A DNA stretch of 64,000 bases from Symbiodinium natans (GCA_905221605.1 CAJNDS010002177.1:339001-403000), one strand, 5' to 3'; shown: positions 10,820-21,330, counted from the first letter of the stretch. The notes: a model not told the origin generated them from the sequence alone. A program made the numbers and translations.

Positions 10820-10991
10820 TCAAGCGCAAGGCTGCCAAGTGCGCGGCTCCCCATCAGCATATAGGAGCTGTTCTGAAGCCAGACCCTGCAAGAGGTACGA
10901 CGGTGACAAGCTGAACGACACTGTTCGTGAGATTCAATCCATTGGATCTGGCTTCTTTCCCAGCTTCCAGGCCATGAGACCTGGATCCTCT
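10820..10991 (+). CDS. Unrecognised protein, exon b
   Basis: Frame includes ARPCKRYDGDKLNDTVREIQ then SIGSGFFPSFQAMRPGSS and ends phase 0 at TCT|GTGAGC, a good donor. The start is uncertain (between 10820 and 10881). The next segment at 11146 begins in phase 0, giving a compatible junction PGSS|CCEAAKYE. Confidence 0.6.
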
Positions 10992-11145
10992 GTGAGCCCC
11001 TTGAGCCCCCCACTTTAGGACTTTAGGGTTTAGGGTTTAGGGTTCCTAAACGCTCACCCTCCCCCTTCCCCTCAGCTTTGGGTTCCTTCATGGGGGGGTT
11101 CGGGGGTGTGAGCGCAGTTTTTTTTCACCCTTGGTTGCTAGCTAG

Positions 11146-11298
11146 TGTTGCGAGGCCGCGAAGTACGAGACCAGTGGCAACCTCTGCGCCCACGATGATA
11201 GCAACTACTTCTGCGTCCCCGCCACGGACCCCAACCGGAGCAAGGACCATGCAGTGTTGAGATGCAGCGGCATCTTCTCTGAGCTTGCAAAGCAAGAC
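11146..11298 (+). CDS. Unrecognised protein, exon c (Cys-rich)
   Basis: After GCTAG the frame reads CCEAAKYETSGNLCAHDDSN then YFCVPATDPNRSKDHAVLRC and SGIFSELAKQD before a stop at 11299. Six cysteines and aromatic residues look like a real extracellular or metal/disulphide region. The stop at 11299 means a donor before it (for example the GC of CTT|GCAAAG) or a frameshift into the next segment. Confidence 0.6.
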
Positions 11299-11325
11299 TA
11301 GACCATGCTCCGAATCCCTTCCCAG

Positions 11326-11436
11326 AAGGGTCCTGGACCCTATGACCCAGCAGGAGTATCCTGCCGGCCAGCTGCTCTTCCGAAAGATCGCTGTCATTTA
11401 CTACCTGACCAAAGACTGGCGTCAGGACTGCCAGAG
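11326..11436 (+). CDS. Unrecognised protein, exon d
   Basis: Starts after CCCAG; frame reads RVLDPMTQQEYPAGQLLFRK then IAVIYYLTKDWRQDCQ and ends at CAGAG|GTTAGA. The same frame is open upstream to about 11284, so it overlaps the end of exon c in a different frame. Its 3' phase (two spare bases) exactly complements exon e. Confidence 0.6.
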
Positions 11437-12668
11437 GTTAGAAGACTCTTCCCACATGTTGAGGTCGTCCAGGAAGGTTGTTTTTTTTGTGTTTTTGGGG
11501 GATGGCTGTTGAACTGCGCAGCCTTATATCCTGGGTACCCAGAAAGGGGACTGTCGTTTTGAGCAATGTTTTGGGAGCTCAGGACGTTTTGGGTCCACAT
11601 TGCCTCAGGGTCGGGACAGACACGGGCAGAAGCCAGCAATGAAACCTCACTTCTTTCGAAAGCCGCATCCTGGGCACATGGGGAGAATGTGAAACACCCA
11701 TGCAAAACAAAGAAATCCTGGAGTCAGGACTATGGCGGGTCTTTGCTAGACCTGCACGGCGACACGAAGCACCTTGCATGGATCGGAGAACACCCATCTG
11801 CTTTCACAGTTGCAGCAGCCCGCAACAGAAGCAACAATGAGATCGAGCAGCATTTCAGAATCCGAAAACCCAAGCCCCAAGCTAAAGCCTTAACCTAGAG
11901 CAGTGCCGAGGCACCTGGTGCCGCGCTTCAATTCCCTGGTGGCATTCCTGGTGCCAGAGCTTGAGATGAGATAGGAGGGAGCTGTGGCTTCAGGGGGACG
12001 TCTGGGCCTGATGGCGAGGTTTCAGAGGTGTTTTGGTGCGAAGTGAGAGGATTCTAAGCCATGTGCCAAAAAGCAGAAGCCCCAGCCCACATACCAAGCA
12101 ACGTGGCTCGGAGTGCTGCTGCCAGTTACGTCATGAGACATAAGATTGAGGGTAAAGCCCTTTACCCTCACCTCCCACATTGCTGGGCTCTTTTATTGAA
12201 GTGGCCTTGGACAAATATACTGTCGTGGACTTCTGGGGTGCCTGGTCATGGTCGATACAGACCTCGTCTTGCGACCTCGACATGGCAGGGCTTTAAGCCC
12301 ACAAGGCCATGCATGAGCGTGAGTCGACATTTCTATCGTTACCTCAGGAACTAGGCTTATACTCTTGTTGTATCAGGCACGCAAGCAAGAATTCAGAATG
12401 TCATGTTCAAATAGTCCTTCGGAGACTCTGGGTTTACAAAGCAGGGAGCTTGCTGGAGGTTCCACGCGTGCATCAAGTTGAAGAGTTGTCCGCCGGCTGC
12501 TGGGCAGATTTGGGCTGATTTGGGCTTGGTATATAGGCCTCGGAGGCTTCCTCAGGGCTTGGGTTTATCTAAAGGTTTTGTGGCTCATTTCGGGGTTTTT
12601 GGCGGCTTGCAAGGCTTAAAGGGAGTTTTGGGCATGCACTCGGGCTCCTTCTTGCAGGTGGAAGATAA

Positions 12669-12763
12669 GGGTCGGTATAGCTAGTAATAGTTAGTATTCC
12701 CTTAGGGTCCCTTGGTAGTTATACTATAAGAACCCCCAAAACCCTATTCTAATCATTCAGGCC
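12669..12763. mobile_element. MITE family 3, copy A
   Basis: Shares GGGTCGG(A/T)ATA, TTAGGGTCC(C/T)TT..TATACTA and CCCTATTCTAATCATT with copies at 29330 and 52165. Ends 11 bp before the acceptor of exon e at 12775. Confidence 0.6.
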
Positions 12764-12774
12764 CCTATTTTTAG

Positions 12775-12896
12775 ATACTTGGACTCCTCTATCCGAGGCT
12801 GCCCGCCCCGCTTCTCGATCTTCGGCTGGTTCAGCGACGCCGCGCCTTATCCCAGCGAGCAGGGCTTGGTGCCCCTCCGCAAGTTGTGGCCAGGAG
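12775..12896 (+). CDS. Unrecognised protein, exon e
   Basis: Bounded by TTTTTAG and GGAG|GTTAGG. Reads YLDSSIRGCPPRFSIFGWFS then DAAPYPSEQGLVPLRKLWPG. Joining to exon d creates QDCQRYLDSSIRG with no frame break. A small inverted-repeat element ends just upstream of the acceptor, and TTTAGGG-like DNA follows the donor. Confidence 0.6.
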
Positions 12897-12999
12897 GTTA
12901 GGGTGTTTATAGGTTTTTTCGGTTTATAGGGTTTTAGGCTTAAGGGTTTATGTGGCCAGGAGATTAGGGTTCATAGGTTTTTCGGTTGAGGCTTTTAGG

Positions 13000-14313
13000 G
13001 TTAAGGGTTTAAAGGGGTGTAGGATTGAGTTCTGAACTGCAGAGTATCCAAAGGTTGAGAGAAGCCAATAGCCCTGGAGTCCCGACCCCAACGCCCAACA
13101 TCGAAAGCCTCGAAGATTTGAAACTAAACCCTCCCTAAACCCTCAACCCTAAACCCACAACCCTCAACCCTAAACCCTAACCCCGCAACCCTCAACCCTC
13201 AACGAAACCCTACGGAAGCAGCCAAGGCGAAGAAGCCCTGGCTGTCAACCATGGACTCACGTGGCCTGCGCTAGGCTTGGGATTGGCCCACTAGGGTGCC
13301 CAGTTGAGCCGAGCATGGCGGGTCCACAAAAAAGAGCCGGGTCGGCTGTGTTCTAGTCGGGCTTTGGGCATGGATGGTAGAAGGGGACCTGGGCTACATG
13401 AGAAAAGCAAGCAGAAAAACAAGGTGGTGGTGGTGGTGGGGGGTTGGGGGGGGGGGGGGCAGTTCGGCTACAGGTTGTAGCTTGTAGTATGCTGCAAAAG
13501 TGCCACTTGCAACGATTTCCTGAAGCTCTCTCTTTGGCGAAGCCAACTCCCTCACCTTGACTAATTTTTGAGCATCGCACCCCCTAATGATGAGTTTGCC
13601 CGCTGTTGTTGGATGAGTGCTCCCGCTCTTGTTTGCTTTTTCTGTAAAAGACGATCTTCTCCTAGCAGGGGTTAGGCTATATGCGCCACACATCAATATG
13701 CGCACCAATATGCACGGGAGACGAAGCCTGCGCTTCCAGTGGCCTAAGCCGTCTACGCCCTGCAGCCCTAAACCCTGGACCCTACAAGCCCTGTATAGTA
13801 TAGTATAGTATAGTATAGTTTAGTATAGTATAGTATAGTATACGCCCCGAAAGGTACTGCATAGGAATACGAGCCTGCAGGCGCAAACCTGACAAGAAAC
13901 CTTGCCGTTGGCCGGTTGCCCTCGTCTGCGTTGTCTCCTGTGCATCCTTCCCAAAACCCAAAACCCTAAACCCTAAACCTAAACCCCTAAACCCCGACTT
14001 TGGCAGAGCTCAACCCTGGAAGCTTCGACAGGCCAGTCTAGAAGACAATTTTTGAATCAGGTCTTGTCCCTACAAACCCGAAACCCTACACCATACAAAG
14101 ACCCTATAAAGACAATCAACTCCGTCACCATCTCACAATCCTGCATAGACCCTCTTCGAAGCCCATATAAGGTCGATCAGCCTCGTAAACCCATATCCGG
14201 GGTCCTAAACTTCTGAACCAAGTAAGCCCCAAAACCGCAAAGCCTGAACCCTAAACCCCAAACACAAACCTCACACCAAATCCCAAACCCCAAACCCAAC
14301 CGCAAACTCTAAA
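13000..14313. other. C-strand degenerate repeat DNA
   Basis: CCCTAAA-like stretches at 13120-13205, 13945-14000 and 14240-14310, a G-rich tract (13429-13460) and TATAG repeats. One weak charged island at 13205-13270 (EALGS-type). No gene called. Confidence 0.5.
13794..13843. repeat. Pentamer microsatellite (TATAG)n
   Basis: About nine units of TATAG with one TTTAG unit. Confidence 0.95.
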
Positions 14314-14414
14314 TGGGGGGTTTACGATAGTCGCGCGCCTTTTGGGGTCCTACATTATAAGAGGATCCGACTATTTGGGGGTCTATATTTTGCGTCCCTT
14401 ATTATCGTAAACTC
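14314..14414. mobile_element. MITE family 2, copy 3
   Basis: Left TGGGGGGTTTACGATA, right TTATTATCGTAAACTCCA, interior GAGGATCCGACTATTTGGGG. Set within CCCTAAA-like DNA. Confidence 0.65.
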
Positions 14415-14768
14415 CAAACCCTAAACCCGTAAACCCCTGAACCCCTAAACCCCTAATTAAGCCCCTAAACCCCTCAACCCCTAACCCCCTAAGCCCCTAA
14501 CCCCGAAACCCCTAAACCCCTCAACCCCTAAGCCCCTAAAACCCTGAACCCCTAAACCCCTAACCCCTAAACCCCTAAACCCCTAACCCCTAAACCCCTA
14601 AACCCTAAACCCCCTAAACCCCTAAACCCCTAAACCCTAAACCCTAAACCCTAAACCCTAAACCCTAAACCCTAAACCCTAAACCCTAAACCCTAAACCC
14701 TAAACCCTAAACCCTAAACCCTAAACCCTAAACCCTAACCCTAAACCCTAAACCCTAAACCCTAAACC
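14400..14768. repeat. C-strand heptamer array with CCCCTAAA variants
   Basis: About 370 bp, at first octamer variants (CCCCTAAA, CCCCTAA), then perfect CCCTAAA for roughly 130 bp. Longest C-strand block in the window; precedes the island 14769-14865. Confidence 0.95.
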
Positions 14769-14865
14769 TTGAGGCTGGCTGCTGGAGTCGGCTCAAGCAG
14801 AGGCCGATGGACTCTGCGAAGAGATCAGGCCCGGTGAGGGCTCTTGCAGTTCTGCAGGTTCGGGA

Positions 14866-14935
14866 TTTAGGGTTTAGGGTTTAGGGTTTAGGGTTTGGGG
14901 TTTAGGGTTTAGGGTTAGGGTTTAGGGTTTAGGGC
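14866..14935. repeat. Heptamer array (TTTAGGG)n
   Basis: G-strand array starting right after the island 14769-14865, opposite to the preceding C-strand block. Confidence 0.95.
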
Positions 14936-15790
14936 ATAGAAATCTTCTGGCAGTCCTGTAGGTTGAGGGCTTGGGGGGTTTGTAATCCTAGGCATATGCA
15001 GATCTAGTTCTGTAGGTCCAGGGTATGTGGAGTTTGGGTTTAAGGCTTCAGGAAAGTTGGGGATGTTCGCAAGGCTAAGTTTACGGGGTTGGTGGTTGGT
15101 TTGGGTTTAGGACGCCGCAGTCTATCGGCCTTGCTACCGCTGAAGAGATCCTAAACTGGTGGCGCCCTTCGCTCCTGAGTTTCAGGGCCTTTTAGATTTA
15201 GTTATGCGCCACATCAAGCAATCAAAAAGGGTTGAGCGTTTAGGGTTTACCTCTAACAGAGCCCTAAACCCCCAAAAAAGCCCTTCAGGAGCCCTAAAGA
15301 CCTAAATCGCATGCTGCAAGACACCACAGAGGGGGCACCTGGGAACCGCCCCGAGGCGTCTGGCGCGCGTGCGGGCCCCGGACCTGAAGTGGCGTCTCTG
15401 TGTTTATTATTGCTATTCTTGTTGCTGTTGCTATTCAATTTCCTACTATTATTCTTGCTTTTACTATTATTGTTGCTAGTCATACTGCCATTACTCTTAC
15501 TAATGCTAATATTGCCACGTGTGCTTTTACATCATGAGTACCATCATGTTCATTGCCGCGACTGCTTGTGTTTTTGTATTTCTATGATGGCCCTTTTTTC
15601 GTGGAGGCATCCTTTCTGTCTCACCCTGTGATTTTGCATTTTGCACAGGTCGAGTAGGAAGTTGGATACTCAGGGCAAAAACGAGCGTGGGCTGAGCACA
15701 TGGGCGTAGTGGTAGGCCTGAAGCGCAAGGGCCTGGCTCTTACTTGCGCGAGATGATGCCCACCGACCACATGGTTCATATCGTTGTCCC

Positions 15791-16043
15791 TAATGTTGAC
15801 TTCGCATTAATAAACCCCCCCCCCCCCTTCATTGATCAATCTCTCCGGCCAGGGCCTCCTCAATAATGTTCGCCTAAATCCTGGTAGGACGTACTATTAG
15901 TTTTAGTATTAGGTAGTAGCACCAAGCCCGTAAAAACCGGATTTCCCGGGTCGGATTTTACAATTGTGGCGGGCTACACTATTGTGTTCCGGCAGCGGGA
16001 TTTTACAATTGCGGCGGGAATCACTAATGTGAAGTCAACATTA
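15791..16043. mobile_element. MITE family 1, copy A
   Basis: Left TAATGTTGACTTCGCATTA pairs with right TAATGTGAAGTCAACATTA (one mismatch). With TA as target duplication the element would be ATGTTGAC...GTCAACAT, Tc1/mariner-like. Contains a poly-C tract and two internal copies of GATTTTACAATTG(T/C)GGCGGG. About 250 bp, no coding capacity. Confidence 0.8.
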
Positions 16044-16946
16044 AGCCCTAAACCCTAAAGCCTAAACCCCCTAAACCCTAAACCTTATAACCCTAAACCC
16101 TACACCCTAAACCCTAAACTCGTAGGAGTGCTTGTTGAGAAAGCATGTGGCCCGGCAATTTCAGGTCAGCGTGACCGCAGCAGATGCGGGAGGAGGTGGA
16201 AGGACCTCATTGGCTCAGCTCGGATATTGCCACCGTGTTCTGGGTTCGTGGCAGAGATGACGCAAGTTTATGCTTCTTGCGCTTGCGGTTAGCCGATAGA
16301 AACCTGCTCCACATCCACGAGCTGCTGGCAAGATGGCTGCTTGCAAAGCTAGCTGACTCTTGCCACGTGGTTAATCATCTCATGAGGCCCGTTCAGGGGT
16401 TAACCTTCTGCATAGCGAGGTCGGAGAAACTGGCATGAATCCGTGGAGCGGAGATCTTTGACGCTTCATTGCACGACTTCAACTCACAGAAGACTGAGCA
16501 GCCACACCGACAGCCAACATCTTTCTGAGTGCTACCTCAGTTCTTAAATCCCCCTAGCTCATGAAGCCCACAAACCCTTAACCGCCTTAACCCCAAGCTT
16601 CCATACCACAACAGCCGAGATAATTTCCAATTCTATCTCGCTATATCACCTGGATAGTTGCAATACAATGTACCTTCGAATGCTCATGAAGATCCCATAG
16701 GGCCCTCTACTACCTGATAGTCCAGTGCCCCGCAGGACCTCTCCCGAAGACGAGCAGGGGCAATTTAATCAGGTGACCAGGGGCCTAGGGCTTTTCTGGA
16801 TGAAGCCAGAGTTGCTTGAGTGGTGATCTCCGTGTACTGAGACATGCAAGGAGCAGGGAAATGTATCAGCAAGCAACTGCGCATGTTTATCGGTAGCACC
16901 CTAAACCCACAACGCCTACAAGCCCTGAACCCAAACGCCCCTACAG

Positions 16947-17028
16947 CGGCCAACATCCTCACTTGGCAGGCGCATCACATCTACCGTGTCGTAGAAGAGG
17001 AGCCTGGCTCCTGGGGCGGAGGGAGGGG
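16947..17028 (+). CDS. Candidate exon (ILTWQAHHIYRVVEEEPG)
   Basis: Between CTACAG and GGGG|GTAATG the frame reads ANILTWQAHHIYRVVEEEPG then SWGGG. Located 270 bp before the Cys-rich candidate; could be the same gene. Unrecognised. Confidence 0.3.
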
Positions 17029-17298
17029 GTAATGTAAAAGTAGCTTACCTGTAACCTTGATGTGTGTTTAGTTGTGTGTATATCTATATTCATGTATATA
17101 TATATGTATCACTTATAGACTTATGATCTTGCCCGTGTTGTTTGTTAGTCAATGAGTTTGGGCGACAGACCCTCCGGGCGTGGGAGGGATTTGGAAATGT
17201 GGAAAGTGGCGGCCGGGCCTTATAGGGTTTTGCGGACAAATTGAGGTCCATGCTGTTTTGGACTCCCTGAGCTCTAAACCCTCCATCCCTCGGCCCAG

Positions 17299-17442
17299 AC
17301 TGTCAGAGAATCTGACATCAGAAATCGGGACTCTTGCAACGGTGACGCAGGTAAGTTTTGTGTCGAATGCGAGCGGGCGCTCCTGGATGACTGCGGGAAC
17401 ACCTGCAAAACTATCCGTAGACACGATCCTGGCAAATGCTAG
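17299..17442 (+). CDS. Candidate Cys-rich terminal exon
   Basis: After GGCCCAG the frame reads TVRESDIRNRDSCNGDAGKF then CVECERALLDDCGNTCKTIR, six-plus cysteines in regular spacing, ending at a stop after DPGKC. The spacing suggests a zinc- or disulphide-bound module. A longer overlapping frame (17180-17569) is also open, so the reading frame is not settled. Confidence 0.35.
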   Translation, partial: TVRESDIRNRDSCNGDAGKFCVECERALLDDCGNTCKTIRRHDPGKC

Positions 17443-17882
17443 TAGTACGGTTCTGACATATTCCAAGTGTTGTTCATTCGTGTTTGAGTGGTTTAATGGC
17501 ATATTGTTAGTGACACTAGCGATCACACGCCAGGCGGGGCACAGTATGAACGCAAGTTGCCCGCACTAGCCCAGCCCCCCACCAGGAGTGCAAGCTTGAA
17601 CCTTCCACCTCCCACATCGTTCCGCCTTGGGTCGTCAACGTATCTGCTGCGAAGTCTCGAGCATCTTCACTGGATTGCTGAGGCTTGTCCGGCTGCGGCA
17701 GCAGCATGAGGAGTGGCTTCCTGAAGCATCCCATGTATTTCACATCCTCACCAAAGAAACCCAAAGCCTTAAGTCAGAAACCAAACCCTGAGCCTCCGAA
17801 TTCGAAGCTGGGCTTATCGTGCTTTCATCGCACACACGGCTGCAGCAGTGAGATCTCTAGGCACCACGTCTTAACATGTCAG

Positions 17883-18065
17883 GGCATAGAGTCGGTATAC
17901 CGCCTTCGTTCAACGGTCTTGGACCTTATTCGATCAAGCAACGTCGGCAGTGGTCCTGCTTGCATGCTTGTCTTGACACAACAGTTATCAAAGCTCAAGT
18001 TGCAGTATGAAATGATGGAGTCATGCAGAAAGCCCTGCAACATCTTGATTCGTTCGTGCCTGTAG
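17883..18065 (+). CDS. Candidate terminal exon
   Basis: After TGTCAG the frame reads GIESVYRLRSTVLDLIRSSN and later LTQQLSKLKLQYEMMESCRK, ending at a stop. Helical, mixed charge. No family recognised; a chance open frame cannot be excluded. Confidence 0.3.
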   Translation, partial: GIESVYRLRSTVLDLIRSSNVGSGPACMLVLTQQLSKLKLQYEMMESCRKPCNILIRSCL

Positions 18066-18172
18066 CCTGAGACTGAGATCTTGCACCTAAACCGCACGCC
18101 CTAATCTTGCATCTCTCCCTTTTACAAACCCCTTAAAGCCTAATTCAACCAAAAACGCCCCAAGCTGCGCAG

Positions 18173-18209
18173 GAGTATCTGGAGCAACGTGAGCAGGAGC
18201 AGCAGGAGG
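18173..18209 (+). CDS. Candidate coiled-coil exon (EYLEQREQEQQE)
   Basis: After GCGCAG the frame EYLEQREQEQQE runs directly into a TTTAGGG array. Upstream is CCCTAAA-like. Very short exon of coiled-coil type. Confidence 0.4.
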
Positions 18210-18271
18210 GGTTTAGGGTTTAGGGTTTAGGGTTTAGGGTTTAGGGTTTAGGGTTTAGGGTTTAGGGTTTA
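18209..18271. repeat. Heptamer array (TTTAGGG)n
   Basis: Nine units directly abutting the EYLEQREQEQQE island. A second array of eight units is at 18388-18448. Confidence 0.95.
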
Positions 18272-18675
18272 AGGGGCGGAGAGAGACTGATTCAGGGTTT
18301 GTTGGCCTTGGGGCTGAAGGTAGGGTTGGGGTCTGAAGGGATTGGGGTGCCTCAGGGCTTCCATCGGTTTGAGGAATCTGGTACGAGTTTAGGGTTTAGG
18401 GTTTAGGGTTTAGGGTTTAGGGTTTAGGGTTTAGGGTTTAAGAGATTTCGGATTTCGGGTTAAGGGTTCTGTAGTTCACAACTCCGCTGGCATCGGGGGA
18501 GCTATTCTTGCTCTCTGAGTTTGAGTTTGCCGACTCAAGCCCCGTAAGGTCCCAGGATGTCCAAGGGTAGTTACCCTAAACTTGGGAGGTTTAGGGTTTA
18601 GGGTTTAGGCTTTGGGGTTTAGGGTTTAGGGTTTAGGGGCTTAGGGCTGTTCCCCCTTGTACGAACAGTCCTTAG

Positions 18676-18698
18676 TAATGTTGAACTTCGCATTAATA

Positions 18699-18730
<32 letters not shown>

Positions 18731-18939
18731 TTGATTGATCAATCTCTCTGGCCAGGGCCTCCTTAATTATATTCGCCTAAATCCTGGTAGGAAGTACTAT
18801 TAGTTTTAGTTTCAACCTGCAACGTCGCCCCCTAAATCCGGGGCTTGATTTTATAATTGTGGCGGGTTTCAATATTGTGTTCCGGACCCGGGATTTTATA
18901 ATTGTAGCGGGAATCACTAATGTGAAGTCAACATTAGGG
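18676..18939. mobile_element. MITE family 1, copy B
   Basis: Same termini (one base inserted at the left: TGTTGAACTTCGCATTA), same internal blocks and a 30-base C run at the equivalent place (18701-18730). Roughly 80 percent similar to copy A by eye. Confidence 0.8.
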
Positions 18940-18949
18940 ATTATCGTAT

Positions 18950-20550
18950 CCCCCTATACTAATCCCTGCTCAGGAGTGCTACTGTAAGGGGGAACATCCC
19001 AACCCTCAACCCTAGAGCCCAGCACGCGACTGCACAAAGAGCACCCCCCAGGATGCCGAACCGAGAACAAGACCTCGACTTTGACAGAATAGCACATGGG
19101 CAGCCAGAAATCCTCTCAAACCTAAGAAGTCCTTTGCAGCCCCTTAAAGCCTTTCAAAGCCCCTTTGAGCCCATTAAAGACCCCAGAAGCCCTTAAAAGC
19201 CTGAAAGCCTGAAAGCCCTTGAAACCTGTTAAGCACCTGAAGCCCCAGAAGCCCGAAACCTCGAAGAACAATAAACCTTTGGACCTCTACTATGTATCAA
19301 ATGGGCACCCCACGGGACGCGAGCCAACTGGTTGGTGCCAGGTTTTGAAGTTTAGGATTTGCCGGGTTTGCAGGGTTTAGGGTTTAGGGCCTAGGGTTCA
19401 GGGTTTAACGTTTAGGGTTCATCCAGCCTGAGAGGCTGCCATATTAGAGCAGCGCGATGCCCTGAGAGCCGCGCAACAGCGCCCACGTCTCAGAGTTCGA
19501 AGTGTGCTTCGTCTTTGCGTGTGTAAAACACAGCGAGCGCTAGACAGATTGTTTTTGATGTTTTGTTAAAGCAGAGCCTTGAACGGCTCGAAGTGGAAAA
19601 TGGGTGTGGCCTGGCCAGAGAATGACGTACCTGGTTTGATCCCATCCTATTTGCAGTCGTGTCCCTGGAACTGTTCAGATGTGAAGAATGAGTCGTTGTT
19701 GCAGCTGTACAGATATATTGAAGAAGCCATGACTATCCCTGTACACATGAAATGTTCTCTTTTCAGACATCAGCCGCGTGTTTTTGTTCATCCTACCATT
19801 GAGGCCTTTTGTCCAAGCCCGAATCGGTTGGGTCTATGGGTTTAGAGGTTTAGAGCGAAGGCCTTCCCCACAACAAGAGCCCCCTCTCCTTCCTCCCCAT
19901 CCCCCCCCGATGGGTAGTGGTTGGGTTTGCGGTCTCAAGTTAAGGGTTCTAGGTGGGACGCCTACCCCAACCGTCCCCCCCCCCCATGTGGGTGGTGGTT
20001 GGGGTTAGGGTTTGGTGTCGGGATTTTGGGCTTTTTTGGGATGCTTGGTGCGGGATGAGGGGGGCCAAATCCTGCGAACCCGCCCCCGCCAGCTCGAGAA
20101 GTGCCCAGATCGCCCCAGGCTTGCGAACAGCGCAGGAGCTGGGTGAGGCTGAGGGCAAGGCCGGCTTGTGAAGCTTCTGGGGGCTTCGGCGCACTGGTTT
20201 CTATTTATCGAAAAGCCTAAAAACACCCTATAACTCGCCATTTTAACATTCCCAGCAAGGTTTTAAGGGAGGCCACATGAAGCCAACCGGCTGCCAGGCA
20301 TGTTTGGTTCGGGGGACAATGCAACACGGAGTAGCGACATCTGGGATGGGTTTGCTTGTAAGGGTTTCGGGGCTTGCGGCGATATTCTTTCGCAACAATA
20401 ACATGGGCTGAGGCGATATTCTGAAGAAAGGGCCGAGGACTCACGTCCCCTTCTATCTTTCCACTTTTACTACTCGTCCGTACCAAGACATTTTTTTCTC
20501 ATTCGCGAGTAAATCGTATTTTTAGGGCTGGTTCATGCGGCTTCGGCCGG
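18950..20550. other. No supported gene
   Basis: Degenerate AAGCCC/CCCTAAA-like DNA (19130-19280), TTTAGGG-like DNA (19375-19420, 19830-20040) and short unassigned frames (for example 19579-19845). Nothing recognisable. Confidence 0.4.
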
Positions 20551-20558
20551 TAGCCCAG

Positions 20559-20615
20559 AATGCGAGCAGGCTCGGGCGGAGGCGGAACGCGCCAAGCTGT
20601 CGGCAGAGGAGTCCT
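20559..20615 (+). CDS. Candidate coiled-coil exon (CEQARAEAERAKLSAEES)
   Basis: After GCCCAG the frame ECEQARAEAERAKLSAEES is a textbook charged heptad-like helix. The donor is unresolved. Confidence 0.45.
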
Positions 20616-21004
20616 TAGGCCCCCTGTGGACCAAGAGTTCGAAAGTTCTGCAGAAGTTTGTGATCAAAACAGAGCCCCGCACCCTGAAGCCCAAGACCCC
20701 GCCCTATAAGCCCTAAAGCCCAAGCCCTATAACCCCAAAACCCCTTCGCAACCCGAAAGCCCGATGAACCCCCTAAAGCTCTAAACCCCCAACGCACCCC
20801 CCCCCCCCCCTAAAGAAAACACAAAAGCCTTCAGATAAAAACCCTTTGAAGCCCTTGAACCCAGGCTTGCGATTCGCAGGTGTCTTGCGGCCTTTTGGGC
20901 CTGTGCTTTTTGGGCTTTTTGGTGTTTATTAGGGGGTTCAGGGTTTAGGAAACCCTGAACCCTAAAAAGGTCCTAAGGTCCTGAAATCACTGCGCTAGGC
21001 CGGC

Positions 21005-21103
21005 TGGGGTTGGAGGTCGTCCGCCTGCGCGAGCGCGAGGCGGAGCCTCTTGTTGAGTGCATGGCTGTTTTCCTGCACCTGTTCAGGCCTTCTCAGCTTC
21101 GTG
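21005..21103 (+). CDS. Candidate exon 5' of introner-like element
   Basis: Frame LEVVRLREREAEPLVECMAV then FLHLFRPSQLR ends with one spare base at CGTG|GTAGG. Removing the element gives RGLLSSFVEL and a stop at 21225. The element itself is 93 bp and open in this frame, so retention would add 31 residues rather than truncate the product. Confidence 0.45.
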
Positions 21104-21196
21104 GTAGGCCCTTGGGACATGTTATATGTTCCCTTATTGGGTTCAAGAGGATCATAATCAGGAATATGTTTCAGAGAGTTTCAAGGGCCATCCTAG
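21104..21196 (+). mobile_element. Introner-like element, copy 2 (GT...AG, 93 bp)
   Basis: Begins GTAGGCCCTTGGGAC, ends GTTTCAAGGGCCATCCTAG; GGCCCTTG and CAAGGGCC are exact inverted ends. Flanking octamers GCTTCGTG and GCTTGTTG agree at 6 of 8, hinting at a decayed target duplication. The boundaries coincide with splice dinucleotides in a coding frame. Confidence 0.75.
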
Positions 21197-21225
21197 GCTT
21201 GTTGTCAAGCTTTGTGGAACTTTAG
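21197..21225 (+). CDS. Candidate terminal exon 3' of introner-like element
   Basis: Continues the joined frame as GLLSSFVEL and stops. TTTAGGG-like DNA follows. Confidence 0.35.
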
Positions 21226-21330
21226 GGTTTCAGGGTGTGGGGCTTTAGGACTTTAGGGCTTTGAGGCGTTGAACCAGGCACGAACAGAAAGACAGGCTGA
21301 CAGACTGTGCTCTGCTGCTGGCTGCAAGCT

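Noticed and set aside
12196-12290. Thioredoxin-like string ALDKYTVVDFWGAW
   Set aside because: Resembles the strand before the active site of thioredoxins, but WSWS replaces CGPC, the frame stops after about 30 codons, and exons d and e join in phase without it.
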